A DNA stretch of 17,450 nt. Source: Okeania sp034190295. Lineage in GTDB: Bacteria > Cyanobacteriota > Cyanobacteriia > Cyanobacteriales > Microcoleaceae. Each line of letters begins with the position of its first letter. Position 1 is the stretch's first letter. The notes below the pieces were generated by a model. It worked only from the letters and a program-made list of their open reading frames with translations. It had not been told where the DNA came from and did not search any database. The stretch is taken from assembly GCA_034190295.1 (NCBI GenBank), contig JAXHSW010000201.1:1-17450 (forward strand), in the 5' to 3' direction. The position numbers were made by a program, and so were the translations under genes. Positions 7,461 to 14,324 of this stretch are shown here, one piece after another.

Positions 7461-7598
7461 ATGTCTGAACTACAAGAATTAAGAAAACAAGCTCTGAATT
7501 TATCAGTGAGCGATCGCTCACAAAATTTACCAGTCATAGTAGTATTAAAAAGGCAAATATTCAACTGTATTCAACCATTCATCAGGTTCAGAACCTAA
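7461..7598 (+). pseudogene. Truncated antitoxin fragment, cut at a HIP1 site
   Basis: ATG at 7461 opens MSELQELRKQALNLSVSDR, nearly identical to the N terminus of the three antitoxins at 8278, 8571 and 8864. GAAGGAATAAAAATT upstream is shared too. Similarity ends inside GCGATCGC at 7510-7517. Beyond it the frame runs 26 unrelated residues to a TAA at 7596-7598, already overlapping the opposite-strand toxin gene. It is a remnant left by a rearrangement and lacks the toxin-binding part. Confidence 0.8.
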
Positions 7599-7892
7599 AG
7601 CAATCAATTCCAAATCTTTAACAAACTCTCCTATCGTACCTCCAAGTTGGTGACCAAATATTAAACCAGAAAATGGTTTCCCTTGACGTTGCCAAGTTTC
7701 AGCGAGTACCTTAAAGCCAATGTCTTGAGTAAATAAAACTCGACCCTGCAAAGTTGCTCGTGCCAAAAGTTGGTCGTCTGGTAATTCTGCAGCATCATCC
7801 TCTATTGCGGTAATAACATCAACTCCACGACGACGTAGTTGTTGAGTAATAGGTAGGGGAACATGAACATCCATATAAAGTCCAACAGACAT
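7545..7892 (-). CDS. DUF5615 PIN-like toxin
   Basis: The product is 115 residues. I chose the ATG at 7892 because the open frame further upstream runs into the preceding gene and does not resemble the family. Asp8 (LYMDVHVP), Asp39/Asp40 (ELPDDQLLARA) and Asp57 (LFTQDIGF) match the acidic pattern of DUF5615, a Mut7-C/PIN-like family commonly paired with DUF433 proteins. It starts 2 nt after the stop of the DUF433 gene, so the two are cotranscribed. The likely role is the nuclease toxin of the pair; the substrate is unknown. Confidence 0.8.
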   Translation of the reverse strand: MSVGLYMDVHVPLPITQQLRRRGVDVITAIEDDAAELPDDQLLARATLQGRVLFTQDIGFKVLAETWQRQGKPFSGLIFGHQLGGTIGEFVKDLELIALGSEPDEWLNTVEYLPF

Positions 7893-7894
7893 TT

Positions 7895-8209
7895 TTATAC
7901 CAACCCCTTGAGACGCATCCGTACTAAAAAGGGCGAGGGAGCAGCAGCAGATTTTTCCCGTTGTACTTGCTCCCACTCCTGACGAATTTCTGCATTCATC
8001 TCATCCTCATGGTCAAAATAATATGCCATTGCTGCATGAGCTTCCGAAAGTCTTAAATAAGGATGTTGGCGACACATTTCATCAACTGACCATCCATAAG
8101 CTAAATAATCCATAACAATTTGAGCAACACGCACCCTGGGTATTCTTTGTAGTCGTGGCGGTTGATTTTCCTCTATTTTTATATGAGGATAATTAACTTT
8201 TGTAGTCAT
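7895..8209 (-). CDS. DUF433 antitoxin
   Basis: The product is 104 residues. The core RVRVAQIVMDYLAYGWSVDE followed by HPYLRLSEAHAAMAYYFDHED is the DUF433 helix-turn-helix pattern. DUF433 proteins usually precede DUF5615 toxins as antitoxins and autoregulators, and that is the order here. No strong ribosome binding sequence is seen before the ATG. The pair lies opposite to all neighbouring toxin-antitoxin genes and sits beside a truncated antitoxin, which suggests arrival by insertion. Confidence 0.8.
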   Translation of the reverse strand: MTTKVNYPHIKIEENQPPRLQRIPRVRVAQIVMDYLAYGWSVDEMCRQHPYLRLSEAHAAMAYYFDHEDEMNAEIRQEWEQVQREKSAAAPSPFLVRMRLKGLV

Positions 8210-8277
8210 AATTTATGGGGATATTTTAGATTAATTTTTGCTAATATTATAGCAGAATATTTAAGGGAATAAAAATT

Positions 8278-8514
8278 ATGTCAGAACTACAAGAATTAAG
8301 GAAAAAAGCTCTGAATTTATCAGTAAGCGATCGCCTGTTATTACTCAAGGCAATTACTGATTCTTTGAACGAAGAACTCCGCCCTCGCCCAAACCTCAAA
8401 ACTGCTATAGAAGGTTTGCGAGGTATAGCAAAAACAGATAACCCACCTCCAACTGATGCTGAAGTTGAAGCGATGCTCGAAGAACGTTTAGTGGAGAAAT
8501 ATTTAAAATCCTGA
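8278..8514 (+). CDS. Addiction-module antitoxin, copy 1 of 3
   Basis: The product is 78 residues: MSELQELRKKALNLSVSDR, a helical middle, then PRPNLKTAIEGLRGIAK and a Glu-rich C terminus ending KYLKS. AAGGGA lies 9 nt before the ATG. It keeps an intact HIP1 octamer (8327-8334) that copies 2 and 3 have lost by substitution. No toxin follows directly: the next gene is copy 2. Its middle segment differs from copy 3, the one joined to the PIN gene, so it may bind a different toxin or act as an orphan antitoxin. It resembles short RelB/VapB-type addiction proteins, but I cannot name the family with certainty. Confidence 0.75.
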   Translation: MSELQELRKKALNLSVSDRLLLLKAITDSLNEELRPRPNLKTAIEGLRGIAKTDNPPPTDAEVEAMLEERLVEKYLKS

Positions 8515-8570
8515 GTAAAATATATACTATAATATGTAGATAAAAATAATCTTTTGAAGGAATACAAATT

Positions 8571-8807
8571 ATGTCTGAATTACAAGAATTAAGAAAAAAA
8601 GTTCTGAATTTATCAGTAAGCGATCGACTGTTATTACTCAAAGCCATTACTGATTCTTTGAACGAAGAACTCCGCCCTCGCCCAAACCTCAAAACTGCTA
8701 TAGAAGGTTTGCGAGGTATAGCAAAAACAGATAACCCACCTCCAACTGATGCTGAAGTTGAAGCGATGCTCGAAGAACGTTTAGTGGAGAAATATTTAAA
8801 ATCCTGA
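8571..8807 (+). CDS. Addiction-module antitoxin, copy 2 of 3 (hybrid)
   Basis: The 78-residue product differs from copy 1 by one residue (Val for Ala in the KKxLNL segment). At DNA level the first 70 or so bases carry copy-3-type synonymous bases (TCT, TTA, AGA, AAAGCC), while the remainder and the following spacer are identical to copy 1 and its spacer. The gene looks like a crossover product between copies 1 and 3. GAAGGA precedes the ATG. Confidence 0.75.
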   Translation: MSELQELRKKVLNLSVSDRLLLLKAITDSLNEELRPRPNLKTAIEGLRGIAKTDNPPPTDAEVEAMLEERLVEKYLKS

Positions 8808-8863
8808 GTAAAATATATACTATAATATGTAGATAAAAATAATCTTTTGAAGGAATACAAATT

Positions 8864-9100
8864 ATGTCTGAATTACAAGAATTAAGAAAAAAAGCTCTGA
8901 ATTTATCAGTAAGCGATCAACTGTTATTACTCAAAGCCATTACAGATTCTTTGAACGAAGAACTTCGCCCTCGGCCAGAATTACCTCCTGATTTCTTAGA
9001 CAAGTTCCGAGGTATAGCAAAAAATGATGACCCACCTCCCACTGATGCTGAAGTTGAAGCGATGCTTGAAGAACGTCTAGTCGAGAAATATTTAAAATGA
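8864..9100 (+). CDS. Addiction-module antitoxin, copy 3 (paired with PIN gene)
   Basis: The product is 78 residues. Ends are shared with copies 1-2, but the middle reads PRPELPPDFLDKFRGIAKNDD in place of PRPNLKTAIEGLRGIAKTDN. The stop overlaps the PIN gene start as ATGA (9097-9100), which marks it as the cognate antitoxin. It ends KYLK without the terminal Ser. It still looks functional although its toxin is broken. Confidence 0.8.
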   Translation: MSELQELRKKALNLSVSDQLLLLKAITDSLNEELRPRPELPPDFLDKFRGIAKNDDPPPTDAEVEAMLEERLVEKYLK

Positions 9101-9513
9101 GGGTATTAATAGATACTAATATTGTCCTAGATTTTCTCTTAGAGAGAGAGCCTTTTTTAAATGATGCTAATGCTTTACTTGAAGCTCTAAGACTTCATAA
9201 AATAGAAGGATATGTCACAGCAACAACTTTAACTAACATTTTCTACATTGTCAGAAAACAAACCAAAAGTATTGAACGAGCAAGATAAGCAGTTGCTATG
9301 ACATTAGCATTAGAAATTTGCAACGTTAATCGTAATATTTTAGAAACTGCTTTTGCTTCTAATTTGAGAGACTTTGAAGATGCAGTGCAATTAGCTTGTG
9401 CTTATGCTAAGAATGTTGATGCTATTATTACTCGTAATGCTGATGATTTTACTGGTGCAAGTCTGCCTATTTTGTCAGTTCAACAGTTATTTGAACAGAT
9501 GAATAATTCTTGA
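9097..9513 (+). pseudogene. PIN-domain toxin with an in-frame stop
   Basis: The first part, MRVLIDTNIVLDFLLEREPF, opens a PIN domain (Asp6). It runs 63 residues to TAA at 9286-9288. The same frame then continues with the rest of the domain, including NLRDFEDAVQLACAYA (Asp92, Asp95) and IITRNADDF (Asp116/117), to 9513. Reading through the stop gives a 138-residue PIN protein, so a single codon is at fault. A CAA to TAA change is the simplest origin (inference). An ATG at 9298 could restart the C-terminal half, which would lack Asp6. The toxin is probably dead, leaving its antitoxin unpaired. Confidence 0.85.
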
Positions 9514-9547
9514 GTAATATTATATTCGGATAATAAAGTCTTTGTTT

Positions 9548-9600
9548 GTAGTTGCGCTTCAGCGCTGCTAGATATATTTGAGGTGCTAAAGCACAACTAC
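9548..9600. terminator. Imperfect inverted repeat between convergent genes
   Basis: GTAGTTGCGCTTCAGCGC (9548-9565) pairs with GTGCTAAAGCACAACTAC (9583-9600) at 14 of 18 positions. It lies between the plus-strand PIN relic and the minus-strand GMC gene, where a bidirectional terminator would be expected. The motif also looks like a dispersed repeat. Confidence 0.45.
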
Positions 9601-9640
9601 GAGCGAATTGTATTCGCCCTCGCCATAAGTACAGTCTCTG

Positions 9641-11164
9641 CTACTGCAATCTTTCCTTCAAATGTTCCCCTACCCGCAAAGCATTAGCAATAATAGTCAA
9701 TGCAGGAGTTACTGCCGAACTTGATGGGAAAAAACTGCTATCCACAACATATAAATTATCCACATCATGGGTACGGCAGTTAATATCCAGAACCGAGGTT
9801 TTCGGGTCTTCTCCAAACCGACAAGTACCGCACTGGTTTGCTACAACCTCGGTAGGCGCCTCTCCACGAGGATAAAGATTTCCTCCAGTTTTTGCTAAGA
9901 CAGAACTTCCCAATGTTTTATCTACAGCTTTCAACACTTCTATCCAACGATAAACTAAGCGATCGTGTGCTTCGGTATTGTTAGCAGTGTAATTGAAGAA
10001 AAGCTTGTTTCCCTTCATTTCAACTCGGTTGTTGAGGTCAGGCAATACTTCAGTATATGTCCACCAACCCATTGACCGCATTGCCAACTGTTCTAGTCCA
10101 GCTCCTGGCATTCCTTTTGCTAGCACAGAGAAAATTGGCGGAGACTCAGAAAAAGTAATATCTTGCAGTATCCCTCCCGTATTTTCAATATGACCCATAG
10201 GATAAGGAAAGTCGCCGTCTCCCCAGTAAAAGTCATTGATGCTCACACTTCTGAGAAACTTGCCAGAATTAGGTTTAGGACTAGGTTGGACAATAGCGGT
10301 CATCTGATGTTTCATCAAATTACGACCTACTAAGTCAGAACTGTTTGCTAAACCCCTCAGATGTTTTTCGTTAGCAGAACGCAACAATAAAGCTGCTGAG
10401 TTGACGGCACCGCAAGCAAGTACGATAATATCGCCAAAAAATAGAAATGATTGCTCGCCTATTTCTGTTTCCACTGCTTTAACTGTGTTGCCAGAAGTAT
10501 TAGTGAGTAACCGAACTACTTTGGCAGCAGTTTTGATAGTAATATTAGGAGAGTCGAGCAGTGGAGCGATGCCAAATACTTCTGAGTCTCCGGTAGGATC
10601 ATCTTCCTGACGCGTTAATGTTAGTGGTAAAGTTTCTGGATGTAGTCCTTGTCCGGCGATCGCTTCGACAACTTGTTTTATTTGTGGTTCGTGTTCGACT
10701 GCTGGATAAGGATATTCTGCACTGTGGGTTGGTTCGGTAGGGTCATTTTTAGCTTGACCGTGAACCATATACAGTTTTTCTGCTTCAGTGTAATAAGGTT
10801 CAAAGTCTTTGTATTTGAGACACCACTCTGGAGAAATACCTTCTTGATGTTTTACTTCTTCAAAATCTTTTTCTCGCATTCTTAGTAGAGCAGCAGCATA
10901 TATTTTAGTATTGCCACCTACGGCATAATTTGTCTGAGGAGAAAATGGTTCCCCTGCGTTATCATACCAATTTTCCGGGACACGATAAAGTTCTTTTTTA
11001 AAGATATCGACATTAGCTCTATTTTGCACTTCCAGAGGCATAAAATCACCTCTTTCTAAGATGAGTATTTTTTTTCCGGTATTAGCAAGTTTATAGGCTA
11101 ATGTTCCTCCTCCTGCACCTGTACCGACAATAATCACATCATAATGTTGGTCATCAATAATCAT
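9641..11164 (-). CDS. GMC-family FAD-dependent oxidoreductase
   Basis: The product is 507 residues. The FAD-binding dinucleotide fold opens with VIIVGTGAGGGTLAYKLA (Gly14-Gly20), with ILERGD (Glu37) at the end of the second strand. The C terminus has NQCGTCRFG (443-451) and LYVVDSSFFPSSSAVTPALTI (472-492), the GMC C-terminal signature. GMC enzymes oxidise alcohols or sugars. The substrate here cannot be read. There is no signal peptide, so it should be cytoplasmic. AGGAAG precedes the ATG. In the GMC pattern HxxGTCR the first residue is normally the catalytic His, but here it is Asn443, and Thr486 sits where Asn or His is expected before PALTI. Either a divergent subfamily or altered chemistry is possible. 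It is separated from the oxidase operon by 360 bp of repeats. Confidence 0.88.
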   Translation of the reverse strand: MIIDDQHYDVIIVGTGAGGGTLAYKLANTGKKILILERGDFMPLEVQNRANVDIFKKELYRVPENWYDNAGEPFSPQTNYAVGGNTKIYAAALLRMREKDFEEVKHQEGISPEWCLKYKDFEPYYTEAEKLYMVHGQAKNDPTEPTHSAEYPYPAVEHEPQIKQVVEAIAGQGLHPETLPLTLTRQEDDPTGDSEVFGIAPLLDSPNITIKTAAKVVRLLTNTSGNTVKAVETEIGEQSFLFFGDIIVLACGAVNSAALLLRSANEKHLRGLANSSDLVGRNLMKHQMTAIVQPSPKPNSGKFLRSVSINDFYWGDGDFPYPMGHIENTGGILQDITFSESPPIFSVLAKGMPGAGLEQLAMRSMGWWTYTEVLPDLNNRVEMKGNKLFFNYTANNTEAHDRLVYRWIEVLKAVDKTLGSSVLAKTGGNLYPRGEAPTEVVANQCGTCRFGEDPKTSVLDINCRTHDVDNLYVVDSSFFPSSSAVTPALTIIANALRVGEHLKERLQ

Positions 11165-11524
11165 TTTTTCTTCCTGTTATAATTTTGTGGAATGGGCATC
11201 TTGCCCGTTCCTTTTTAAGAAATCAAAAGTCAAAAGTCAAAAATAAGATTTGATAGTGCTACTTCTAATTTAATAAGTCAAAAATCAAAAGTAAGATTTT
11301 ATAGCGCTACTTCTGATTTAAGAAGTCAAAAATCAAAAGTCAAAAGTCAAAAGTAAGATTTTATTAAGCGAGAGTCTCCTGTTGTCAATATTCTGTGTTA
11401 TTTATGTGAATATTTGAAATTCTTTGGATAGACCGCTACACAAAAAATTTATTCTGACTCCTGACTCCTAACTCCTGTAGGGGCGAATACCATTCAAGGG
11501 CGAATACCATTCGCCCCTACTATT
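11165..11524. repeat. Intergenic repeat block with AAAAGTC heptamers
   Basis: No gene is seen. Three imperfect copies of a segment built from AAAAGTC/AAAAATC heptamers plus AAGATTT(TAT)AGCGCTACTTCT lie at about 11220-11370, with AAGATT at 11245, 11293 and 11355. CTGACTCCTAACTCCTG-type sequence and the hairpin at 11477-11520 follow. The block separates ctaE from the GMC gene. Confidence 0.75.
11477..11520 (-). terminator. Hairpin just after ctaE
   Basis: GTAGGGGCGAAT (11477-11488) and ATTCGCCCCTAC (11509-11520) are perfect 12-bp complements around a 20-nt loop that itself repeats GGGCGAATACCATT. It ends 4 bp from the ctaE stop codon, so it probably closes the oxidase transcript, though no T run is present. 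Confidence 0.5.
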
Positions 11525-12139
11525 TCACTGCCAAATGTAAATGAGGCCAAACAAAATAATCCAAATTACATCAACGAAATGCCAAAATAAAGAAGTAGCA
11601 TTGATGCCAAAGTGACCGTTATCATAGTTACCAGGAATGAAAGAGCGACCCAACATGATACCCTGCAACAAAATACCCGTCATAACGTGCAGACCGTGAA
11701 AACCTGTCAATAGATAGAAAGTTCCACCGAATACTCCTGTTGTGAAACCAAATTCTAGACTATTCCACTCAATTCCTTGACCGACTACAAAGTAAGTTCC
11801 CATTGCCATTGTGGCAAACAGAAATATTCTAAACCAAGTCAAGTTATCCTTTTCTAAAGCTTTTTCAGCAAAATAGATTACGAAACTACTCGAAACCAAA
11901 ATCACTGTATTAATAGCAGGTTCTCTAATTTCCAAACCAGACACACCTTCTGGCAACCAGTCAGTGGCACTTGTTTTGTAGACGATGTATCCGACAAAGA
12001 AACTCAAGAAAATTACGCTTTCCGAAAGTAGGAAAACGATAAACCCGAACATACTATTACCTTCTTCGTCGTGAGTATGTTCGGCAACTGCTGAATGCAA
12101 AGGTTCCTGTAGTTGTTCTGATGCGATCGAACTATCCAT
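11525..12139 (-). CDS. ctaE: Terminal oxidase subunit III (ARTO type)
   Basis: The product is 204 residues with about five membrane helices. Heme-copper oxidase subunit III features are Glu40 in FLLSESVIFLSFF, HGLHV (148-152) and WHFVDVIWIILF (186-197). Subunit III has no redox centre; it stabilises the complex and binds lipid near the oxygen entry path. AAAGGAG precedes the ATG. It is the last gene of the operon, in the usual II-I-III order. It reaches the end of the family length without damage. Confidence 0.93.
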   Translation of the reverse strand: MDSSIASEQLQEPLHSAVAEHTHDEEGNSMFGFIVFLLSESVIFLSFFVGYIVYKTSATDWLPEGVSGLEIREPAINTVILVSSSFVIYFAEKALEKDNLTWFRIFLFATMAMGTYFVVGQGIEWNSLEFGFTTGVFGGTFYLLTGFHGLHVMTGILLQGIMLGRSFIPGNYDNGHFGINATSLFWHFVDVIWIILFGLIYIWQ

Positions 12140-12200
12140 GTTTTAATTCTCCTTTAATTTACTGGCTTTATTTTCATTATTTTCCGAAGGGTTAGTAGTC

Positions 12201-12311
12201 GTAGGTTGGGTTGAGTCCGCGTTAGCGGAGCTTATCCGCAGGATAAACCCAACAGTTGCCGTAGGTTGGGTCGAGTTTTGTTGGGTTGCACTTTCGCTTG
12301 ACCCAACCTAC
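12201..12311. repeat. Two GTAGGTTGGG palindromic repeats between ctaD and ctaE
   Basis: The first repeat (12201-12253) runs GTAGGTTGGGTTGAG...GGATAAACCCAAC and closely matches the start of the 171-bp repeats at 2859-3362. The second is a hairpin, GTAGGTTGGGTC (12261-12272) against GACCCAACCTAC (12300-12311), perfect over 12 bp, ending 4 bp from the ctaD stop. In transcription order it immediately follows ctaD and may tune how much transcript reaches ctaE (inference). Confidence 0.8.
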
Positions 12312-12314
12312 AAC

Positions 12315-14009
12315 CTAATTAACAGGTTCGGGAACTTCTGCATGATGTCCGTTGGGGTCATTAGAAGTCAAAGGTTCCGACTTACCATAACCGTAGGGTT
12401 CCGCAATAACTATCGGAATTTCTTCAAAGTTCTCTACATCTGGTGGAGAAGAAATCATCCATTCTAAACCGATCGCTCGCCAAGGGTTAGCAGGTGCATC
12501 CTTACCTTGTATCCAGGAACTGACAACATTTAAAATGAACGGCACAGTAGACATTCCCAACAGAAACGCCCCCAGACTAGCAACCACATTCCAGAAAGTA
12601 TATTCAGGAGCGTAGGAAGAAACTCGGCGTAACATTCCCTGTAAACCTAATGGGTGCATGGGTAAAAAGTTGAGGTTGGTACCAATAAATGCCAGCCAAA
12701 AATGTAACTGACCTAAACCTTCGTAATACATTTTCCCGGTCATTTTGGGGAACCAGTGATAAATAGCAGCATACATTCCCATGGTCACGGTGCCATAGAG
12801 AACGTAGTGGAAGTGACCGACGACAAAATAAGTATTGTTAACGTGAATATCTACCGGAACAGAAGAAAGCATGATGCCAGTAATACCAGCAAACACAAAC
12901 ATGATCAACCCACCCAAAGCGAACAACATGGGAGTATTCAGTCGAATTTTTCCTCCCCAAATAGTTGCCACCCAAGCAAATACTTTAATACCAGTAGGTA
13001 CGGAAACACACATAGTTGAAAGCATAAAAATCAGTCGCATCCAAGGAGGTGTACCGCTGGAATACATGTGGTGTACCCAAACCAGACCACTTACCGCAGC
13101 AATGAGCATTGATGAAATTACTACGACTTTATAACCAAATAGAGGTTTGCGACTGTAGACTGGGAATATTTCGGAAAAAATGCCAAAAACAGGCAGAATA
13201 ATAACGTAAACTGCGGGGTGGGAGTAAAACCAGAAAAAGTGCTGGAAGAGAACGGGGTTTCCTCCGTTAGCAGGATTAAAAAATCCAGTTCCCATTGTGA
13301 GATCAAATAGTAACATCACTGCACCTGCTGTTAGTGCTGGCAGTCCGAACAATTGAATAATTTGAGCAGCAAATACTGTCCAAACAAAAGCTGGCATCCG
13401 GAAAAATGTCATCCCAGGTGCCCGCATTCTCACAATAGTTGTGACGAAATTGACCGCCCCCATGATGGAGGAAACACCGGAAATGGCAACGGCAAGTATC
13501 CATATTACCTGACCGTTGATTAAACTACCCGTGGGATTTTGTATACTTACTGGAGGATATGACCACCAACCTGCTTGTGCGGGGCCACCAGGGGCAAAGA
13601 AACTACCAATCATTAGAATGCCAACTACTGGCACCATCCAAAATGCAGCAGCATTCAGACGGGGAAATGCCATGTCTCGCGCTCCAATCATTATGGGTAC
13701 GAGATAGTTTGCCAGACCTACTAAAGATGGAAATGTCCATAGAAACAGCATAATTGTGCCGTGCATGGTGAACATTCCGTTGTAAATTGTGCGGTCTACG
13801 AGGTCTGATTCTGGTGTCATTAGTTCGCCACGAATTACCATGGCAAATATTCCGCCTACTAGGAAAAAGATGAAAGAGGTGACTAGGTATTGGATACCGA
13901 TAACTTTGTGGTCGGTACTGAAGCTGAAATATCGTCGCCAGTTAGGCGGTTGTTCGTGTTCTGGTTTTTCTGTGACATCACCGATGCCGTCGATGGTTAT
14001 TTCTTTCAT
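12315..14009 (-). CDS. ctaD: Terminal oxidase subunit I (heme-copper, YS-motif type)
   Basis: The product is 564 residues with about 12 membrane helices. Heme and copper ligands are all present: His83 (TMHGTIM), His264 with Tyr268 (YSHPAVY), His313-His314 (WVHHMY), and His399/His401 (VGHFHYV). The D-channel residues Asp112, Asn101 and Asn119 are kept. The usual GHPEVY is YSHPAVY (262-268), so the channel Glu is absent and the Tyr-Ser pair is present, as in A2-type oxidases. This subunit reduces O2 to water and pumps protons in the plasma or thylakoid membrane. Together with the CuA-less subunit II it points to ARTO and not the standard cytochrome c oxidase. AAGGGA lies about 14 nt before the ATG, rather far. 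Confidence 0.95.
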   Translation of the reverse strand: MKEITIDGIGDVTEKPEHEQPPNWRRYFSFSTDHKVIGIQYLVTSFIFFLVGGIFAMVIRGELMTPESDLVDRTIYNGMFTMHGTIMLFLWTFPSLVGLANYLVPIMIGARDMAFPRLNAAAFWMVPVVGILMIGSFFAPGGPAQAGWWSYPPVSIQNPTGSLINGQVIWILAVAISGVSSIMGAVNFVTTIVRMRAPGMTFFRMPAFVWTVFAAQIIQLFGLPALTAGAVMLLFDLTMGTGFFNPANGGNPVLFQHFFWFYSHPAVYVIILPVFGIFSEIFPVYSRKPLFGYKVVVISSMLIAAVSGLVWVHHMYSSGTPPWMRLIFMLSTMCVSVPTGIKVFAWVATIWGGKIRLNTPMLFALGGLIMFVFAGITGIMLSSVPVDIHVNNTYFVVGHFHYVLYGTVTMGMYAAIYHWFPKMTGKMYYEGLGQLHFWLAFIGTNLNFLPMHPLGLQGMLRRVSSYAPEYTFWNVVASLGAFLLGMSTVPFILNVVSSWIQGKDAPANPWRAIGLEWMISSPPDVENFEEIPIVIAEPYGYGKSEPLTSNDPNGHHAEVPEPVN

Positions 14010-14050
14010 GGAATAATTTTTTTCCCTTGAGTATCTAAAGCTAAATTTCT

Positions 14051-14254
14051 GTAGGTTGGGTTAAGCGGAGCGCAACCCAACAAAACGGGTACTTAACGAA
14101 GTAATAAGTAAGAAGTCAGAAGTTATTTTTGCAGGTGGAGATTTTGAGCAACTCTCCAAAAACCCCATCGCCAGTCAAGACGGAGTGGCGCGACCCAATC
14201 CTGTTTGATAACGCCTATATGATGTTGGGTTTCCTTCACGTCTACCCAACCTAC
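14051..14254. repeat. Element bounded by inverted GTAGGTTGGGT ends between ctaC and ctaD
   Basis: GTAGGTTGGGT (14051-14061) and ACCCAACCTAC (14244-14254) are perfect 11-bp inverted ends enclosing about 180 bp without a transposase. A smaller nested palindrome (GTTGGGTT...AACCCAAC) lies at its left end. A 27-bp duplication of the ctaD start (13989-14015 and 14270-14296) flanks it. It looks like a small non-autonomous element or a rearrangement product. Confidence 0.6.
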
Positions 14255-14290
14255 GTTACTACTGATACTGTCGATGGTTATTTCTTTCAT
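14123..14290 (-). other. Small ORF made by a duplicated ctaD start
   Basis: The ATG at 14290 opens MKEITID, identical to the first seven residues of ctaD, because 27 bp (14270-14296) repeat 13989-14015 exactly. It then diverges (SISSNVGWVDV...) through the repeat element and ends at TAA at 14123-14125, giving 55 residues. The upstream GGAAAAAAAATATTCC resembles the true ctaD leader but lacks its AAGGG. I see it as a leader remnant, possibly translated as an upstream ORF, and not as a conserved gene. Confidence 0.45.
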
Positions 14291-14324
14291 GGAATATTTT
14301 TTTTCCGATCTAACTTTTGACTTC

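Larger units (their letters stand above)
8278..9100. repeat. Tandem triplication, 293-bp period
   Basis: Gene starts are spaced exactly 293 bp apart (8278, 8571, 8864). The two 56-bp spacers (8515-8570 and 8808-8863) are identical, with a TATAAT at 8528-8533 and at the matching place in the second, plus GAAGGA before each start. The near-perfect identity points to recent unequal recombination. Confidence 0.9.

Noticed and set aside
7893..7976. Upstream start for the DUF5615 toxin
   Set aside because: The extension overlaps the DUF433 gene end and lacks family similarity; ATG 7892 gives the usual length.
12756..13753. Plus-strand open frames opposite ctaD
   Set aside because: Antisense shadows of a conserved oxidase subunit with no recognisable product.
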